Source: an uncultured Eubacteriales bacterium (GTDB lineage Bacteria > Bacillota_A > Clostridia > Oscillospirales > Oscillospiraceae). Taken from it: 19,410 nucleotides of DNA. Position 1 is the first letter of the stretch; every line of letters starts with the position of its first letter. Below, one piece after another: positions 7,669-15,173 of this stretch. Location: positions 1 through 19,410 of the forward strand of contig CATIYU010000213.1 in NCBI GenBank assembly GCA_949739085.1, read 5' to 3'. The notes under the pieces are model-generated. The model was not told the origin of the DNA. It saw nothing but the letters and a program-made list of their open reading frames with translations, and ran no database searches. Position numbers and translations under genes: made by a program.

Positions 7669-8538
7669 TTATGGGCAGGATTCCCGCAGCCAGAATTCCA
7701 CCAGCCGCCGGGTGGCCGGAGGGATGTGGCCGTTTTTGCGCAGGACAATCCCCGTCCGCCGCACGCAGGGCGGAGAGAGCTCCAGGGCGCAGATCCGGTA
7801 GGGGCTCCGGTTCAGGACCAGCCGGGGCAGGATGCCCGCGCCCAGCCCGCTCTCCACCAGCGCCATCACCGTGTAGTCGTCCCGCACCCGGTAGCGGACC
7901 CGGGGCTGGAACCCCTCACGCCGCAGGTAGTCCTCCGCCACCCGGTTGTCCTCCCGCTCCAGGAAGATAAAGTTTTCCTCCATGAGCCGGTCGAGGGCGG
8001 CGGTTTTGGTGTGGGCCAGAGGGTGCCCCTCCGGGAGGATGACCACGTGCTGGTCCTCCATCAGGTGGATGAACTCCAGGTCCGGGTCCCCCGGGTCGGT
8101 GATGAGCCCCAGGTCAACGGCGCCGCACCGGGTCCAGTCCGCGATCTGCCCGGCGCCCCCCAGCTTCAGCTCAAACTGAATCTGGGGATAGAGCTCTCCG
8201 AAAGCCCGCAGGCGCTGGGGCAGCCAGTGGCAGGAGAGGCTGGTAAAGGACCCGATGCGCACCACGCCCGCCTCCAGGTTCTTCAGGCGGCTCAGCTGCT
8301 CCCGGAAGTACTTCTCGCTGCCCAGCAGGTCCTGTAGGGCGGGCAGGAGGGTGGCGCACTCCATGGTGGGGGCCAGCCCGGACTTCTCCCGGTGGAACAG
8401 CACAACGCCCAGTTCCTCCTCCGCAGCCTTGAGGATCTGGCTGATGCGTGAGGGACTGTAGGAAAAGTATTCCGCCGTGCGGGACAGGCTTTTCAGCTCC
8501 GCGATTTTCAGAATAATCTCGTAGGCAGGCAGGTTCAT
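7669..8538 (-). CDS. LysR family transcriptional regulator
   Basis: A 289-aa regulator. The N-terminal winged HTH spans about residues 1-60 (AYEIILKIAELKSLSRTAEY, then FSYSPSRISQILKAAEEELG and LFHREKSG). The effector domain starts near residue 90 (VRIGSFTSLSCHWLP) and contains the GAVDLGLITD and VESGLGAGILP segments usual for LysR proteins. The start ATG at 8538 has only a weak Shine-Dalgarno (AAGGTG, rather far), but no better in-frame start exists. It is divergent from the membrane protein at 8653 with 114 bases between them, so it is the natural candidate regulator of that gene and of itself. The effector is unknown. Confidence 0.92.
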   Translation of the reverse strand: MNLPAYEIILKIAELKSLSRTAEYFSYSPSRISQILKAAEEELGVVLFHREKSGLAPTMECATLLPALQDLLGSEKYFREQLSRLKNLEAGVVRIGSFTSLSCHWLPQRLRAFGELYPQIQFELKLGGAGQIADWTRCGAVDLGLITDPGDPDLEFIHLMEDQHVVILPEGHPLAHTKTAALDRLMEENFIFLEREDNRVAEDYLRREGFQPRVRYRVRDDYTVMALVESGLGAGILPRLVLNRSPYRICALELSPPCVRRTGIVLRKNGHIPPATRRLVEFWLRESCP

Positions 8539-8573
8539 TAGCTTTTCTCACACCTTATTTTAAAATCATTAAC

Positions 8574-8602
8574 TTTACATTTTGTTCACGACGCATTAGA
8601 GT
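8574..8602 (+). promoter_or_regulatory. Probable promoter of the CD0519-like membrane protein
   Basis: TTTACA (8574-8579), a 17-base spacer and TAGAGT (8597-8602). The -10 is poor, consistent with a promoter needing an activator. An ATTTTAAAAT palindrome at 8557-8566 just upstream could be part of a LysR site, but this is a weak call. Confidence 0.45.
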
Positions 8603-8607
8603 AAAAG

Positions 8608-8622
8608 AGGGACATTGTCCCT
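8608..8622. promoter_or_regulatory. 15-bp palindrome in the 5' leader
   Basis: AGGGACA-T-TGTCCCT is a perfect palindrome around a central T, placed at about the expected transcription start of the 8653 gene. It has operator-like form and does not resemble a Shine-Dalgarno or terminator. The protein that binds it, if any, is unknown. Confidence 0.5.
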
Positions 8623-8652
8623 AAAAAATGATGGAAAAGAGGAGGCCCGGCA

Positions 8653-9852
8653 ATGAAAATCCTGAAGAAAAAGGTGAAGCCGGAACATCCGGTACGGGAA
8701 AAACCGGAAATCAGCGCAGAAAATTTTGTGTTTATCCTGGTGTTTTTGGCGTTTTTTGGCCTGTTTGTGTCTCAGATGGGCATGATGAACACCATTAACA
8801 CCATGATGAACACCGCCTACTCCCTGCTGATTGACACGGTGCTGTACCTGACGGCGATCTGTGTTTTGATGGGCGCTATTTCCGCCCTGTTCTCCGAGTT
8901 CGGCGTGGTGTCTCTGGCCAACCGCCTGCTCACCCCGCTGATGATGCCGCTGTACAATCTCCCCGGCGCGGCGTCTCTGGGCGTGGTCACCACGTTCCTC
9001 TCTGACAACCCTGCCATCCTCTCCCTGGCGGAGGATCAGTATTTCAAGGGCTTCTTCAAGAAGTACCAGTTCCCGGCCCTCACCAACCTGGGCACCGCCT
9101 TCGGCATGGGCCTCATTGTATGTACATACATGCTCAGCCTCTCCCTGACCTCCGGCGAATCCTACGGCCTGTCGGTAGGGGTGGGCCTCCTGGGCGCGGT
9201 GGTGGGGAGCATCGTCAGCACCCGGCTGATGCTGCTCTTTACCTCGAAGCTGTACGGCAGGGAGGAGGAGATGGTCCCCCACGCCCCCAGCGAGCGGAAC
9301 GCCAAGCCCATGCGGCCTGTCCGCGTAGGCGGCGTGGGCTCCCGGTTCATGTCCGCGCTGCTGGAGGGCGGCGCGTCCGGCGTGAAAATGGGCGTCAGCA
9401 TCGTCCCCGGCGTTCTGACCATCTGCACGCTGGTGATGCTGCTGACCAACGGCCCCAGCGCCGATGGGACCTACACCGGCGCGGCCTATGAAGGCATCCG
9501 CCTGCTGCCCATGCTGGCGGACAAGTTGAGCTTTATCTTAGGGCCCCTCTTTGGGTTCTCCTCTCCGGAGGCCATCGGCGTGCCCATTACCGCCCTGGGC
9601 GCGGCCGGAGCCGCCACCAGTATGACGGCCCAGCTCATCAACGCCGGGCTGGCCACCGCCGGAGATGTGGCGGTGTTTACCGCCATGTGCATGTGCTGGA
9701 GCGGCTACCTCAGCACCCACGTGTCCATGATGAACAGCCTCAAGTCCAACGAGCTCATCAGCAAGGCCATCATCAGCCACACCATCGGCGGCCTGTGCGC
9801 CGGAATCTCCGCCCACTGGCTGTACGTGCTGTTCTCCATGTTCGCCGGATAG
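8653..9852 (+). CDS. CD0519/CD1768-like membrane protein with nucleoside-recognition (Gate) domains
   Basis: A 399-aa polytopic inner-membrane protein with about eight to ten hydrophobic segments. Two half-domains recur: one with YLTAICVLMGAISALFSEFG then VVSLANRLLTPLMMPLYNLPG, and one with SIVPGVLTICTLVMLL and FSSPEAIGVPITALGAAGAA. This layout is typical of Gate/nucleoside-recognition proteins, which act in transport or membrane organisation. The TFLSDNPAILSLAEDQYF stretch and overall length resemble the clostridial CD0519/CD1768 family as I remember it. The transported molecule is not known. The ATG is preceded by GAGGAGG. It is divergent from a LysR regulator, which probably controls it. 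Confidence 0.68.
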   Translation: MKILKKKVKPEHPVREKPEISAENFVFILVFLAFFGLFVSQMGMMNTINTMMNTAYSLLIDTVLYLTAICVLMGAISALFSEFGVVSLANRLLTPLMMPLYNLPGAASLGVVTTFLSDNPAILSLAEDQYFKGFFKKYQFPALTNLGTAFGMGLIVCTYMLSLSLTSGESYGLSVGVGLLGAVVGSIVSTRLMLLFTSKLYGREEEMVPHAPSERNAKPMRPVRVGGVGSRFMSALLEGGASGVKMGVSIVPGVLTICTLVMLLTNGPSADGTYTGAAYEGIRLLPMLADKLSFILGPLFGFSSPEAIGVPITALGAAGAATSMTAQLINAGLATAGDVAVFTAMCMCWSGYLSTHVSMMNSLKSNELISKAIISHTIGGLCAGISAHWLYVLFSMFAG

Positions 9853-9957
9853 GCGCTCCCTGGCGCGGCGTCATAGGGATTTTACTATGGGGTCCCGCCG
9901 GTGTCAAGAGACGGATGGATTTTGCAATACAGAAACGGGGGAATTTCCCGCAGAAAA

Positions 9958-9991
9958 CCGGAGAGACCGGCCCTTTGGCTGGTCTCTCCGG
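9958..9991. terminator. Bidirectional terminator
   Basis: CCGGAGAGACC (9958-9968) pairs perfectly with GGTCTCTCCGG (9981-9991). AAAA lies on the left and CTTTT on the right, so the hairpin has a T-run in both directions. It serves both the plus-strand membrane protein and the minus-strand Na/Pi transporter, whose TAA stop (9995-9997) lies in the T-run. Confidence 0.88.
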
Positions 9992-9994
9992 CTT

Positions 9995-11761
9995 TTACCG
10001 CTCAGGAGCTCTCGCTGTGCGCAGGGCGTACTTTTCCGCGTAGGAGCGAAAATCCCGGCTGAATTCCGCGCTGTCCTCCCGGACGCAGCGGAGCGACTCG
10101 TGCAGGTTCATATTTTGCCCCGCGATCTCCATGACGCATCCGGCGATGTTGGAGCAGTGGTCGGAGGTGCGCTCCAGGTCGGTGAGCAGGTCGGACCACA
10201 CAAAGCCCGCGTCGATGGAGCACGCCCCCTGCTGGAGGCGCAGGATGTGGCGGGTGCGCAGCTGTTCCTTCAGGTGGTCGATGACCTGCTCCAGGGGCTC
10301 CACCAGGGAGGCGGAGGCCACGCTGCCGGTGAGGAAGGCGTCCAGGGACAGGTCCAGGATTTCGTCCACGGCGGCGAATACGGTGTCCAGCTCGGCGGCG
10401 GCGGCGTCCGTAAAGGTCAGGCCCTTGCCCCGCATCTCTTCCGCCGCTTCCAGCAGGTTCGCGCCGTGGTCCGCAATGCGCTCATAATCCCCGATGATTT
10501 TCAGCAGCTTTGCCGCCTCCGCGCTCTCCGCCTCTCCAATTTGCCGGGAGCTCAGCTTAACCAGGTACGTCCCCAGGATGTCCTCGTAGTGGTCGGTCCG
10601 CTCCTCCTTCTCCCGGATGGACGCCGCCAGCTCCGGGGAGTAGGTCCGCAGAATCGACATCCCCTCTTTCAAAGCCTCCACCGCCGCTCTGGCCATGTCC
10701 TCCGCCGCGCTGCGGCAGCGCTCCAGCGCGATGGGCGGCGTTTGGAGGAAGCGGCTGTCCAGCTCCGCCGGGGCCTCCGGCTGGGTCCCGCCCGGCACCA
10801 GCCGGATGACCAGCTTTTCCAGGAAGCCGGACAGCGGGAGCATCAGGGCCGTGCAGAGGATGTTGAAAATGGAGTGGGCGGCGGCGATGCCCATCAGCGT
10901 GGCGGGCTCGTCCAAAACCGCCGGGCGGAACAGCCAGCGGACCAGGCAGAACACGGTGAGCCAGACCGCCGAGCCGATGACGTTGAAGGAGAGGTGCACC
11001 ATGGCGGCCCGACGGGCGTTGGTGTTGGCCCCCACGGAGGACAGCATGGCCGTCACGCAGGTGCCGATATTCTGGCCCATGATGAGAGGCGCGGCCGCGC
11101 CGTAGGTAACCTGGCCGGTGGCCGCCAGGGCCTGCAAAATACCCACCGAGGCGGAGCTGGACTGAATCACCGCCGTGAGGGCCGCGCCCGCCAGAACGCC
11201 CAGCACTGGATTGGTAAAGAGGACGAAGAGGCTCTGGAAGGCGGGGACGTCCCGGAGGCCGGAGACCGCGCCGGTCATGGCCTCCATGCCGTACATCAGC
11301 GTGGCGAAGCCCAGAAGGATAAGGCCCGTGTCCTTCCGCTGGCTGCTCTTGCAGAAAAGATAGAAGATAATGCCAATCAGCGCCAGAATAGGGGTAAAAG
11401 CGGAGGGCTTCAGGAGATTTACAAATACATTGCCGCTGTCGATTCCAGCTAGGCTCAGAATCCAGGCTGTGGCCGTAGTGCCGATATTGGCCCCCATGAT
11501 GACGTTGACGGCCTGTTTCAGCGTCATGAGGCCGGAGTTGACGAAGCCCACCACCATGACCGTGGTGGCGGAGGAGCTCTGAATGACTGCGGTGACTCCC
11601 AGCCCGGTCAGAAGACCGGCGGCCCGGTTGGTGGTCAGCCGCCCCAGCAGGGAGCGGAGTCCCCCGCCCGCCCGCCGTTCCAACGCCTGTCCCATGATGT
11701 TCATGCCGAACAGGAACAGGCTCAGGCCGCCAATCAGCGACAGCGCGTCAAAAATATCCAT
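9995..11761 (-). CDS. Na+/phosphate cotransporter family protein with PhoU-like tail
   Basis: A 588-aa inner-membrane protein. Residues 1 to about 310 hold the two inverted Na_Pi_cotrans repeats with the signatures QSSSATT at 61-67 and QSSSAS at 200-205, plus the paired MGANIGTT and MGQNIGTC segments. Residues about 340-570 form a helical PhoU-like domain (SSRQIGEAESAEAAKLLKII; ERIADHGANLLEAAEEM; a second copy near ERTSDHCSNIAGCVMEIAGQ). Proteins of this type take up phosphate with sodium, or bring phosphate-linked regulation through the PhoU part. The ATG at 11761 has GAGGGG seven bases upstream. A Pho-box-like repeat lies in its promoter region and the PhoPR-like pair is next upstream, so control by phosphate limitation is the likely regulation. 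Confidence 0.92.
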   Translation of the reverse strand: MDIFDALSLIGGLSLFLFGMNIMGQALERRAGGGLRSLLGRLTTNRAAGLLTGLGVTAVIQSSSATTVMVVGFVNSGLMTLKQAVNVIMGANIGTTATAWILSLAGIDSGNVFVNLLKPSAFTPILALIGIIFYLFCKSSQRKDTGLILLGFATLMYGMEAMTGAVSGLRDVPAFQSLFVLFTNPVLGVLAGAALTAVIQSSSASVGILQALAATGQVTYGAAAPLIMGQNIGTCVTAMLSSVGANTNARRAAMVHLSFNVIGSAVWLTVFCLVRWLFRPAVLDEPATLMGIAAAHSIFNILCTALMLPLSGFLEKLVIRLVPGGTQPEAPAELDSRFLQTPPIALERCRSAAEDMARAAVEALKEGMSILRTYSPELAASIREKEERTDHYEDILGTYLVKLSSRQIGEAESAEAAKLLKIIGDYERIADHGANLLEAAEEMRGKGLTFTDAAAAELDTVFAAVDEILDLSLDAFLTGSVASASLVEPLEQVIDHLKEQLRTRHILRLQQGACSIDAGFVWSDLLTDLERTSDHCSNIAGCVMEIAGQNMNLHESLRCVREDSAEFSRDFRSYAEKYALRTARAPER

Positions 11762-11802
11762 ACATTTCCCCTCTTTTTTTATTATTATGTCTCTACAGCT
11801 TT

Positions 11803-11831
11803 ATTGTACCCCGGATACGTCAAATTCGTTA
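11803..11831 (-). promoter_or_regulatory. Probable activator-dependent promoter of the Na/Pi gene
   Basis: On the minus strand TACAAT (11808-11803) is a good -10; 17 bases upstream the -35 position reads TAACGA, a poor match. A weak -35 just downstream of a Pho box fits PhoP-activated promoters. Confidence 0.55.
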
Positions 11832-11840
11832 TCAGGGTAT

Positions 11841-11857
11841 TGTAAAATGCTTGTAAA
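11841..11857 (-). promoter_or_regulatory. Pho box upstream of the Na/Pi gene
   Basis: The minus strand reads TTTACA-AGCAT-TTTACA, two perfect repeats with 11-base period. It matches the B. subtilis PhoP consensus TT(A/T/C)ACA-N5-TT(A/T/C)ACA. A degenerate further repeat, TTTGAC, lies in phase at 11824-11819. The box ends ten bases upstream of the -35 position. Confidence 0.78.
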
Positions 11858-11892
11858 GAGGGGGGCCAACTAGGGGAGAAGAGGACCAGCTC

Positions 11893-13563
11893 TTACAGCC
11901 CCGCCGGATTTTGGGGGAAGGACACGGTGATGGACGTGCCCCGGCCCGCCTCGCTGCGCAGGGCGACGGACGCGCCGTGGAGCCGCGCGGCGTGCTTGAC
12001 GATGGAGAGCCCCAACCCCGTGCCGCCGGTCTCCTTGGAGCGGCCCTTGTCAACCCGGTAAAAGCGCTCGAAGACCCGCTCCTGGTGCTCTGGCGGGATG
12101 CCGGTCCCAGTGTCGGAGACTGTAAGGCGCACCCCAACGGCCTCCGGCTCCACCAGCACAGAGACGGTTCCGCCCCGCCGGTTATATTTGATTCCGTTGT
12201 CGCAGAGGTTGTAGAGGATGCCGTAGAGCAGCTGCGGCACGCCGCAGAGGACAGCGGATTCCCCCCGCAGCTCCACCCGTATCCCGGCGGCCTCCGCCTC
12301 CGGCCGCAGGGCCTCCACCGCCTCCTTCGCCAGGGCGTAGAGGTCCGCCTCCTCCCGGTTCAGGCCGCCGGCCCCTTCGTCCAGCCGGGAGAGGCGGAGG
12401 ATGTCCTCCACCAGGCGGATCAGCCGTTGGGCCTCCGCGTAGATCTGCCGGGAGAACGCGGGCAGGTCCTCCGGCTTTACCAGGCCGCTGGCCATCAGCT
12501 CCGCACTGCCGGAGATGGTTTGTAGCGGCGTTTTCAGCTCGTGGGACACATTGGCCGTGAACTCCCGGCGCATCTGACCGGCCTTTTCCTTCTCCGTTAC
12601 GTCCAGCAGCAGCAGAACCGCCCCGGACACCAGGCCGCCGGAGAATACGGGGCTGGCGTCCACCTGGTAGCGCCCGCCGCCCAGGTCCATAATCCGCTCG
12701 CTGTGGGTCCCCTCTCCCGCCCGCTGGAGGAGTTCCTGGAGGGCCAGACTGCGGTTGAGGGCCAGGAGGTATTTGCCAACGCAGGACCCGTCTGTCTCAA
12801 ACAGACGCGCGGCGGCGGGATTGATGCTTAAAATCACCTGTTTTTCGTTGAGCAGGACAATGCCCTCCGCCATTCCCGTGGTGACCGCCTCGAACTCGCT
12901 GCGCATCTGCCCCAGCTCGCCGGTCTGCTTTCGGATTTGGCGCTGCTGGGCGGCCAGGCGCTGGAGCAGCGGGGCCAGCTCCCGGTATCCGCCGCTTGGG
13001 GAGGGGTTGTCCAGGTCCAGCTCGTTGAGGGGCCTGACGATCTCCCGGGACAGGCGGGCGGCCAGCGCCAGGGCCAGCGCCAGCGCCCCGGCGAATATCA
13101 GGGAGACCGGCGGGAGCATCCCCAAAATCAGCGTCAGCAGCGTGTTCTGGGCGGCGGAGAGCCGCAGGACGGAGCCGTCCGGCAGGCGGCGGGCGGTGTA
13201 GATAGAGCGCTCCAACAGGGTCTCGGAGTACCGCGCGCTTTCGCCGGAGCCGGTGGAGAGGGCCTGCCGGATCTCCTCCCGCTGGAGGTGGTTCTCCATC
13301 CCGGCGGAGTCGGACCGGTTATCGTAGAGCACGGAGCCGTCCGGGGCAATCCAGGTGATGCGGCAATCCCCGTCCGGCAGGCCGTCGAAATAGCGGATGC
13401 CCTCGTGGGCAGCCCCCTGGGCCGCCAGATTGACCTGTGTGCGCAGCTGTTCCCGCTGCACGCCGGAGAAGTAGCCGTAGAGGACGTCCATGAAGAGGAC
13501 CGCCGAGGCCAGAAACACCCCCAGCGCCACCATATAGATGGCGCGGAAAATCCGTTTTGTCAT
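11893..13563 (-). CDS. phoR: PhoR-like sensor histidine kinase
   Basis: A 556-aa membrane kinase starting MTKRIFRAIYM. TM1 is near residues 7-28, followed by an extracytoplasmic sensor of about 110 residues, TM2 near 142-170, a HAMP-like stretch around REIVRPLNELDLDNP, a PAS domain from about 222 (SEFEAVTTGMAEGIVLLNEK), the HisKA box FTANVSHELKTPLQTI with His341, and an ATPase domain with NLCDNGIKYN (near 452-461), DTGTGIPPEH and GGTGLGLSI. The order sensor-HAMP-PAS-HisKA-HATPase is that of PhoR. The reading frame extends 19 codons upstream, but the ATG at 13563 overlaps the regulator stop as ATGA, so translation is coupled. The symbol is inferred from architecture, context and Pho boxes. Confidence 0.85.
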   Translation of the reverse strand: MTKRIFRAIYMVALGVFLASAVLFMDVLYGYFSGVQREQLRTQVNLAAQGAAHEGIRYFDGLPDGDCRITWIAPDGSVLYDNRSDSAGMENHLQREEIRQALSTGSGESARYSETLLERSIYTARRLPDGSVLRLSAAQNTLLTLILGMLPPVSLIFAGALALALALAARLSREIVRPLNELDLDNPSPSGGYRELAPLLQRLAAQQRQIRKQTGELGQMRSEFEAVTTGMAEGIVLLNEKQVILSINPAAARLFETDGSCVGKYLLALNRSLALQELLQRAGEGTHSERIMDLGGGRYQVDASPVFSGGLVSGAVLLLLDVTEKEKAGQMRREFTANVSHELKTPLQTISGSAELMASGLVKPEDLPAFSRQIYAEAQRLIRLVEDILRLSRLDEGAGGLNREEADLYALAKEAVEALRPEAEAAGIRVELRGESAVLCGVPQLLYGILYNLCDNGIKYNRRGGTVSVLVEPEAVGVRLTVSDTGTGIPPEHQERVFERFYRVDKGRSKETGGTGLGLSIVKHAARLHGASVALRSEAGRGTSITVSFPQNPAGL

Positions 13564-14234
13564 TCCACCGCCTCCATCCGGTAGCCCACGCCCCGGACCG
13601 TCTTGATGTACGCCCCGCACCCGCCCAGCTTGGCCCGCAGCGTGCCGATGTGGACGTCCACCGTGCGGGTCTCGCCCAGGTAGCCGGTCCCCCAGACGCT
13701 TTGCAGGAGCTGTTCCCGGGTAAATACCCGCCCAGGGCTCTCCAGCAGCAGGAGGAGCAGATCATATTCCTTCAGGGTGAGGGTGAGCCGCCTGCCGCTC
13801 TCAAAGACGGTGTGCTCCGCCCGGTTCAGCTCCAGGCGTCCGGCCCGCAGAATGTCCGCGCCCGTCTGGGGAGCGGACCGGCGCAGCACCGCCCGCACCC
13901 GGGACACCATCTCCAGCATTCCGAAGGGCTTGGCCAGGTAGTCGTCCGCCCCCGAGTCCAGGCCCAGCACCTTGTCGTACTCCGTCCCCTTGGCGGTGGC
14001 CATAATGACGGGGATGCCTGCCGTGGCGTCGGCGGAGCGGAGCCGCCGCAGTATGGCGATGCCGTCCTCGCCGGGCAGCATGACGTCCAGCAGCACCAGG
14101 TCCGGCCGCCCGGCCTCCAGCGCCTGGAAAAATTCCTCCCCGGAGGGAAATCCCTCCGCCTGGAATCCCGCGGCCTCCAGGGCGTATACCATGAGGCTGC
14201 GGATGGCCTGATCGTCCTCTACACAGAAAATCAT
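13560..14234 (-). CDS. phoP: OmpR/PhoB family response regulator
   Basis: A 224-aa response regulator. The receiver domain (1-118) has the acidic pocket at Asp7 and Asp8, the phosphoacceptor Asp50 in LVLLDVMLPGEDG, Thr80 and Lys102 in YLAKPF. The C-terminal winged helix (about 128-222) has LTLTLKEYDLLLLLLESPGR, VFTREQLLQSVWG, RTVDVHIGTLRAKLG and IKTVRGVGYRME, all typical of PhoB/OmpR DNA-binding domains. The ATG is preceded by AGGAGGAG. It overlaps the kinase gene by four bases. A Pho box upstream of its own promoter suggests positive autoregulation. The phosphate assignment is inferred from this box and the nearby Na/Pi gene; the protein alone only shows the OmpR family. Confidence 0.88.
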   Translation of the reverse strand: MIFCVEDDQAIRSLMVYALEAAGFQAEGFPSGEEFFQALEAGRPDLVLLDVMLPGEDGIAILRRLRSADATAGIPVIMATAKGTEYDKVLGLDSGADDYLAKPFGMLEMVSRVRAVLRRSAPQTGADILRAGRLELNRAEHTVFESGRRLTLTLKEYDLLLLLLESPGRVFTREQLLQSVWGTGYLGETRTVDVHIGTLRAKLGGCGAYIKTVRGVGYRMEAVE

Positions 14235-14284
14235 GTGTTCTCCTCCTGACGTTGCGGTTCTGTTGTGCCAGCGGCGTATATGAT

Positions 14285-14314
14285 ACTATAAATTTCTTAA
14301 AACGGCTACCTCAA
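14285..14314 (-). promoter_or_regulatory. Promoter of the response regulator-kinase operon
   Basis: On the minus strand TTGAGG (14314-14309), an 18-base spacer and TATAGT (14290-14285). The Pho box ends three bases upstream of the -35. Confidence 0.6.
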
Positions 14315-14317
14315 TAT

Positions 14318-14334
14318 AGTAAAATCTGTGTAAA
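14318..14334 (-). promoter_or_regulatory. Pho box upstream of the response regulator
   Basis: The minus strand reads TTTACA-CAGAT-TTTACT, two repeats with 11-base period and one mismatch to the repeat upstream of the Na/Pi gene. A degenerate in-phase copy, TTTAAG, lies at 14301-14296. Confidence 0.75.
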
Positions 14335-14370
14335 GCCGCCCGGCGGCGCTTAGAGGACGGCGGTATCCCC

Positions 14371-14380
14371 CGGGAAAGAA
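14371..14380 (+). repeat. Left target-site duplication
   Basis: CGGGAAAGAA directly abuts the left terminal repeat and is repeated in the same orientation after the right one. Confidence 0.85.
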
Positions 14381-14400
14381 TCCCTTTTCTCTTTCGTGTT
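14381..14400 (+). repeat. Left terminal inverted repeat
   Basis: TCCCTTTTCTCTTTCGTGTT, a perfect 20/20 inverted match to 15154-15173. The match stops sharply on both sides. Confidence 0.9.
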
Positions 14401-14445
14401 TAGAGACGCTTCTAAAAATTTTCCATCGTCAAAATGACGGAATGA

Positions 14446-14471
14446 GCAGTGAGCCGGGGATGACTCACTGC
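14446..14471 (-). terminator. Possible terminator of the HD gene
   Basis: GCAGTGAG pairs with CTCACTGC across a ten-base loop, 18 bases after the HD gene stop. No T-run follows on the minus strand, so the call is weak. A small CGTCA/TGACG hairpin lies just beyond. Confidence 0.4.
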
Positions 14472-14489
14472 CCAATAAACCGGAAGTTA

Positions 14490-15053
14490 TCAACCTAACA
14501 CTTCCATAACTTTTTCAAATTTATCCTGATAGTGCTTTTTGCTTTCAACAGATAGTTTTTGAAAACTTCTCGTCAATTTGTCTTTTACGAATGTCTTGCC
14601 TTCTTCCATTCCCATGCCTTTTTGCACGTAGGCTAAATATAAAAGACCTGGCACGCTGTCAAAGTGTGAGATCGCATCGGCATCGGCAACACATAATTCT
14701 TCAAGGCTAACTTTCTCCGAACGGATACTACCTCTGTGATTTCTGATACATTTTTGTACCAATGAAATCTTTTTGTCATCATAACCATATTCCTTTAGAA
14801 TACGAAGCGCCAGTTCTGCCCCATGGATATGGTGAAGCTTGTAGAGACTATAATCTGTAATGGAAGCAATGTCATGCAGCCAAGCCGCAATCATAACAAT
14901 TTCCTTATCTGCCCCATATTTGACCGCCAGAATTTCTGCATTTTTAACGACTGCAATAATGTGATAATAGCAGCCCATTCCAAACTTATTCGTTGGTTTT
15001 TGGCATCTATCATATATTTCACGCTGCAAATTCTCAAAAATATCTCCCCGCAT
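14490..15053 (-). CDS. HD-domain phosphohydrolase-like protein, cassette passenger
   Basis: A 187-aa soluble protein. The HD metal site is visible: His31 (YYHIIAV), His60-Asp61 (AWLHDIAS) and Asp124 (CVADADAIS), with added His77 (HIHGAELA) and His106 (CIRNHRGS). HD proteins of this size usually cleave phosphomonoesters or phosphodiesters of nucleotides; the substrate cannot be told. The reading frame stays open to 15158, but the promoter lies inside that extension and the ATG at 15053 is the first usable start after it; the Shine-Dalgarno is weak. Base composition and codon use are far more A+T rich than all other genes here, indicating transfer from another source. It is the only gene of the mobile cassette. 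Confidence 0.85.
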   Translation of the reverse strand: MRGDIFENLQREIYDRCQKPTNKFGMGCYYHIIAVVKNAEILAVKYGADKEIVMIAAWLHDIASITDYSLYKLHHIHGAELALRILKEYGYDDKKISLVQKCIRNHRGSIRSEKVSLEELCVADADAISHFDSVPGLLYLAYVQKGMGMEEGKTFVKDKLTRSFQKLSVESKKHYQDKFEKVMEVLG

Positions 15054-15087
15054 ATTTTCATCTCTGCAATCCCAATTTGTTGAGCCG

Positions 15088-15116
15088 ATTATATCACGAG
15101 CTTTTTTCCATTTCAA
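15088..15116 (-). promoter_or_regulatory. Promoter of the HD gene, inside the cassette
   Basis: On the minus strand TTGAAA (15116-15111), a 17-base spacer and TATAAT (15093-15088), 34 bases before the ATG. The passenger gene therefore moves with its own promoter. Confidence 0.8.
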
Positions 15117-15153
15117 GTGGCTGTTAGTGAAACCGCCAATGGCTGGAGCCGCC

Positions 15154-15173
15154 AACACGAAAGAGAAAAGGGA
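15154..15173 (-). repeat. Right terminal inverted repeat
   Basis: AACACGAAAGAGAAAAGGGA on the plus strand, the exact reverse complement of the left terminal repeat. Confidence 0.9.

Larger units (their letters stand above)
14381..15173. mobile_element. Transposase-less mobile cassette carrying an HD-domain gene
   Basis: A 793-bp segment bounded by perfect 20-bp terminal inverted repeats (14381-14400 and 15154-15173) and flanked by a perfect 10-bp direct repeat, CGGGAAAGAA, at 14371-14380 and 15174-15183. This is the structure left by transposition with target duplication. The interior is clearly richer in A+T than its neighbours and holds one gene with its own promoter, and no transposase. 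It resembles the mobile insertion cassettes described in the Bacillus cereus group, where IS231-like ends carry passenger genes and move in trans; IS231/IS4-type target duplications of 10-12 bp would fit. The IS family itself is not recognised. Confidence 0.85.

Noticed and set aside
9887..11452. 521-codon open frame on the plus strand
   Set aside because: It is antisense to the Na/Pi cotransporter and runs through its terminator; the composition is that of a shadow frame.
15054..15158. Longer start for the HD protein, reaching into the right terminal repeat
   Set aside because: The gene's own TTGAAA/TATAAT promoter lies inside the extension, so transcripts would begin after that start codon.
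14381..15173. CRISPR array or integron cassette as an explanation for the AT-rich segment
   Set aside because: There are no repeated spacers and no integrase, and the ends are simple inverted repeats with a target duplication, not attC-like folded sites.
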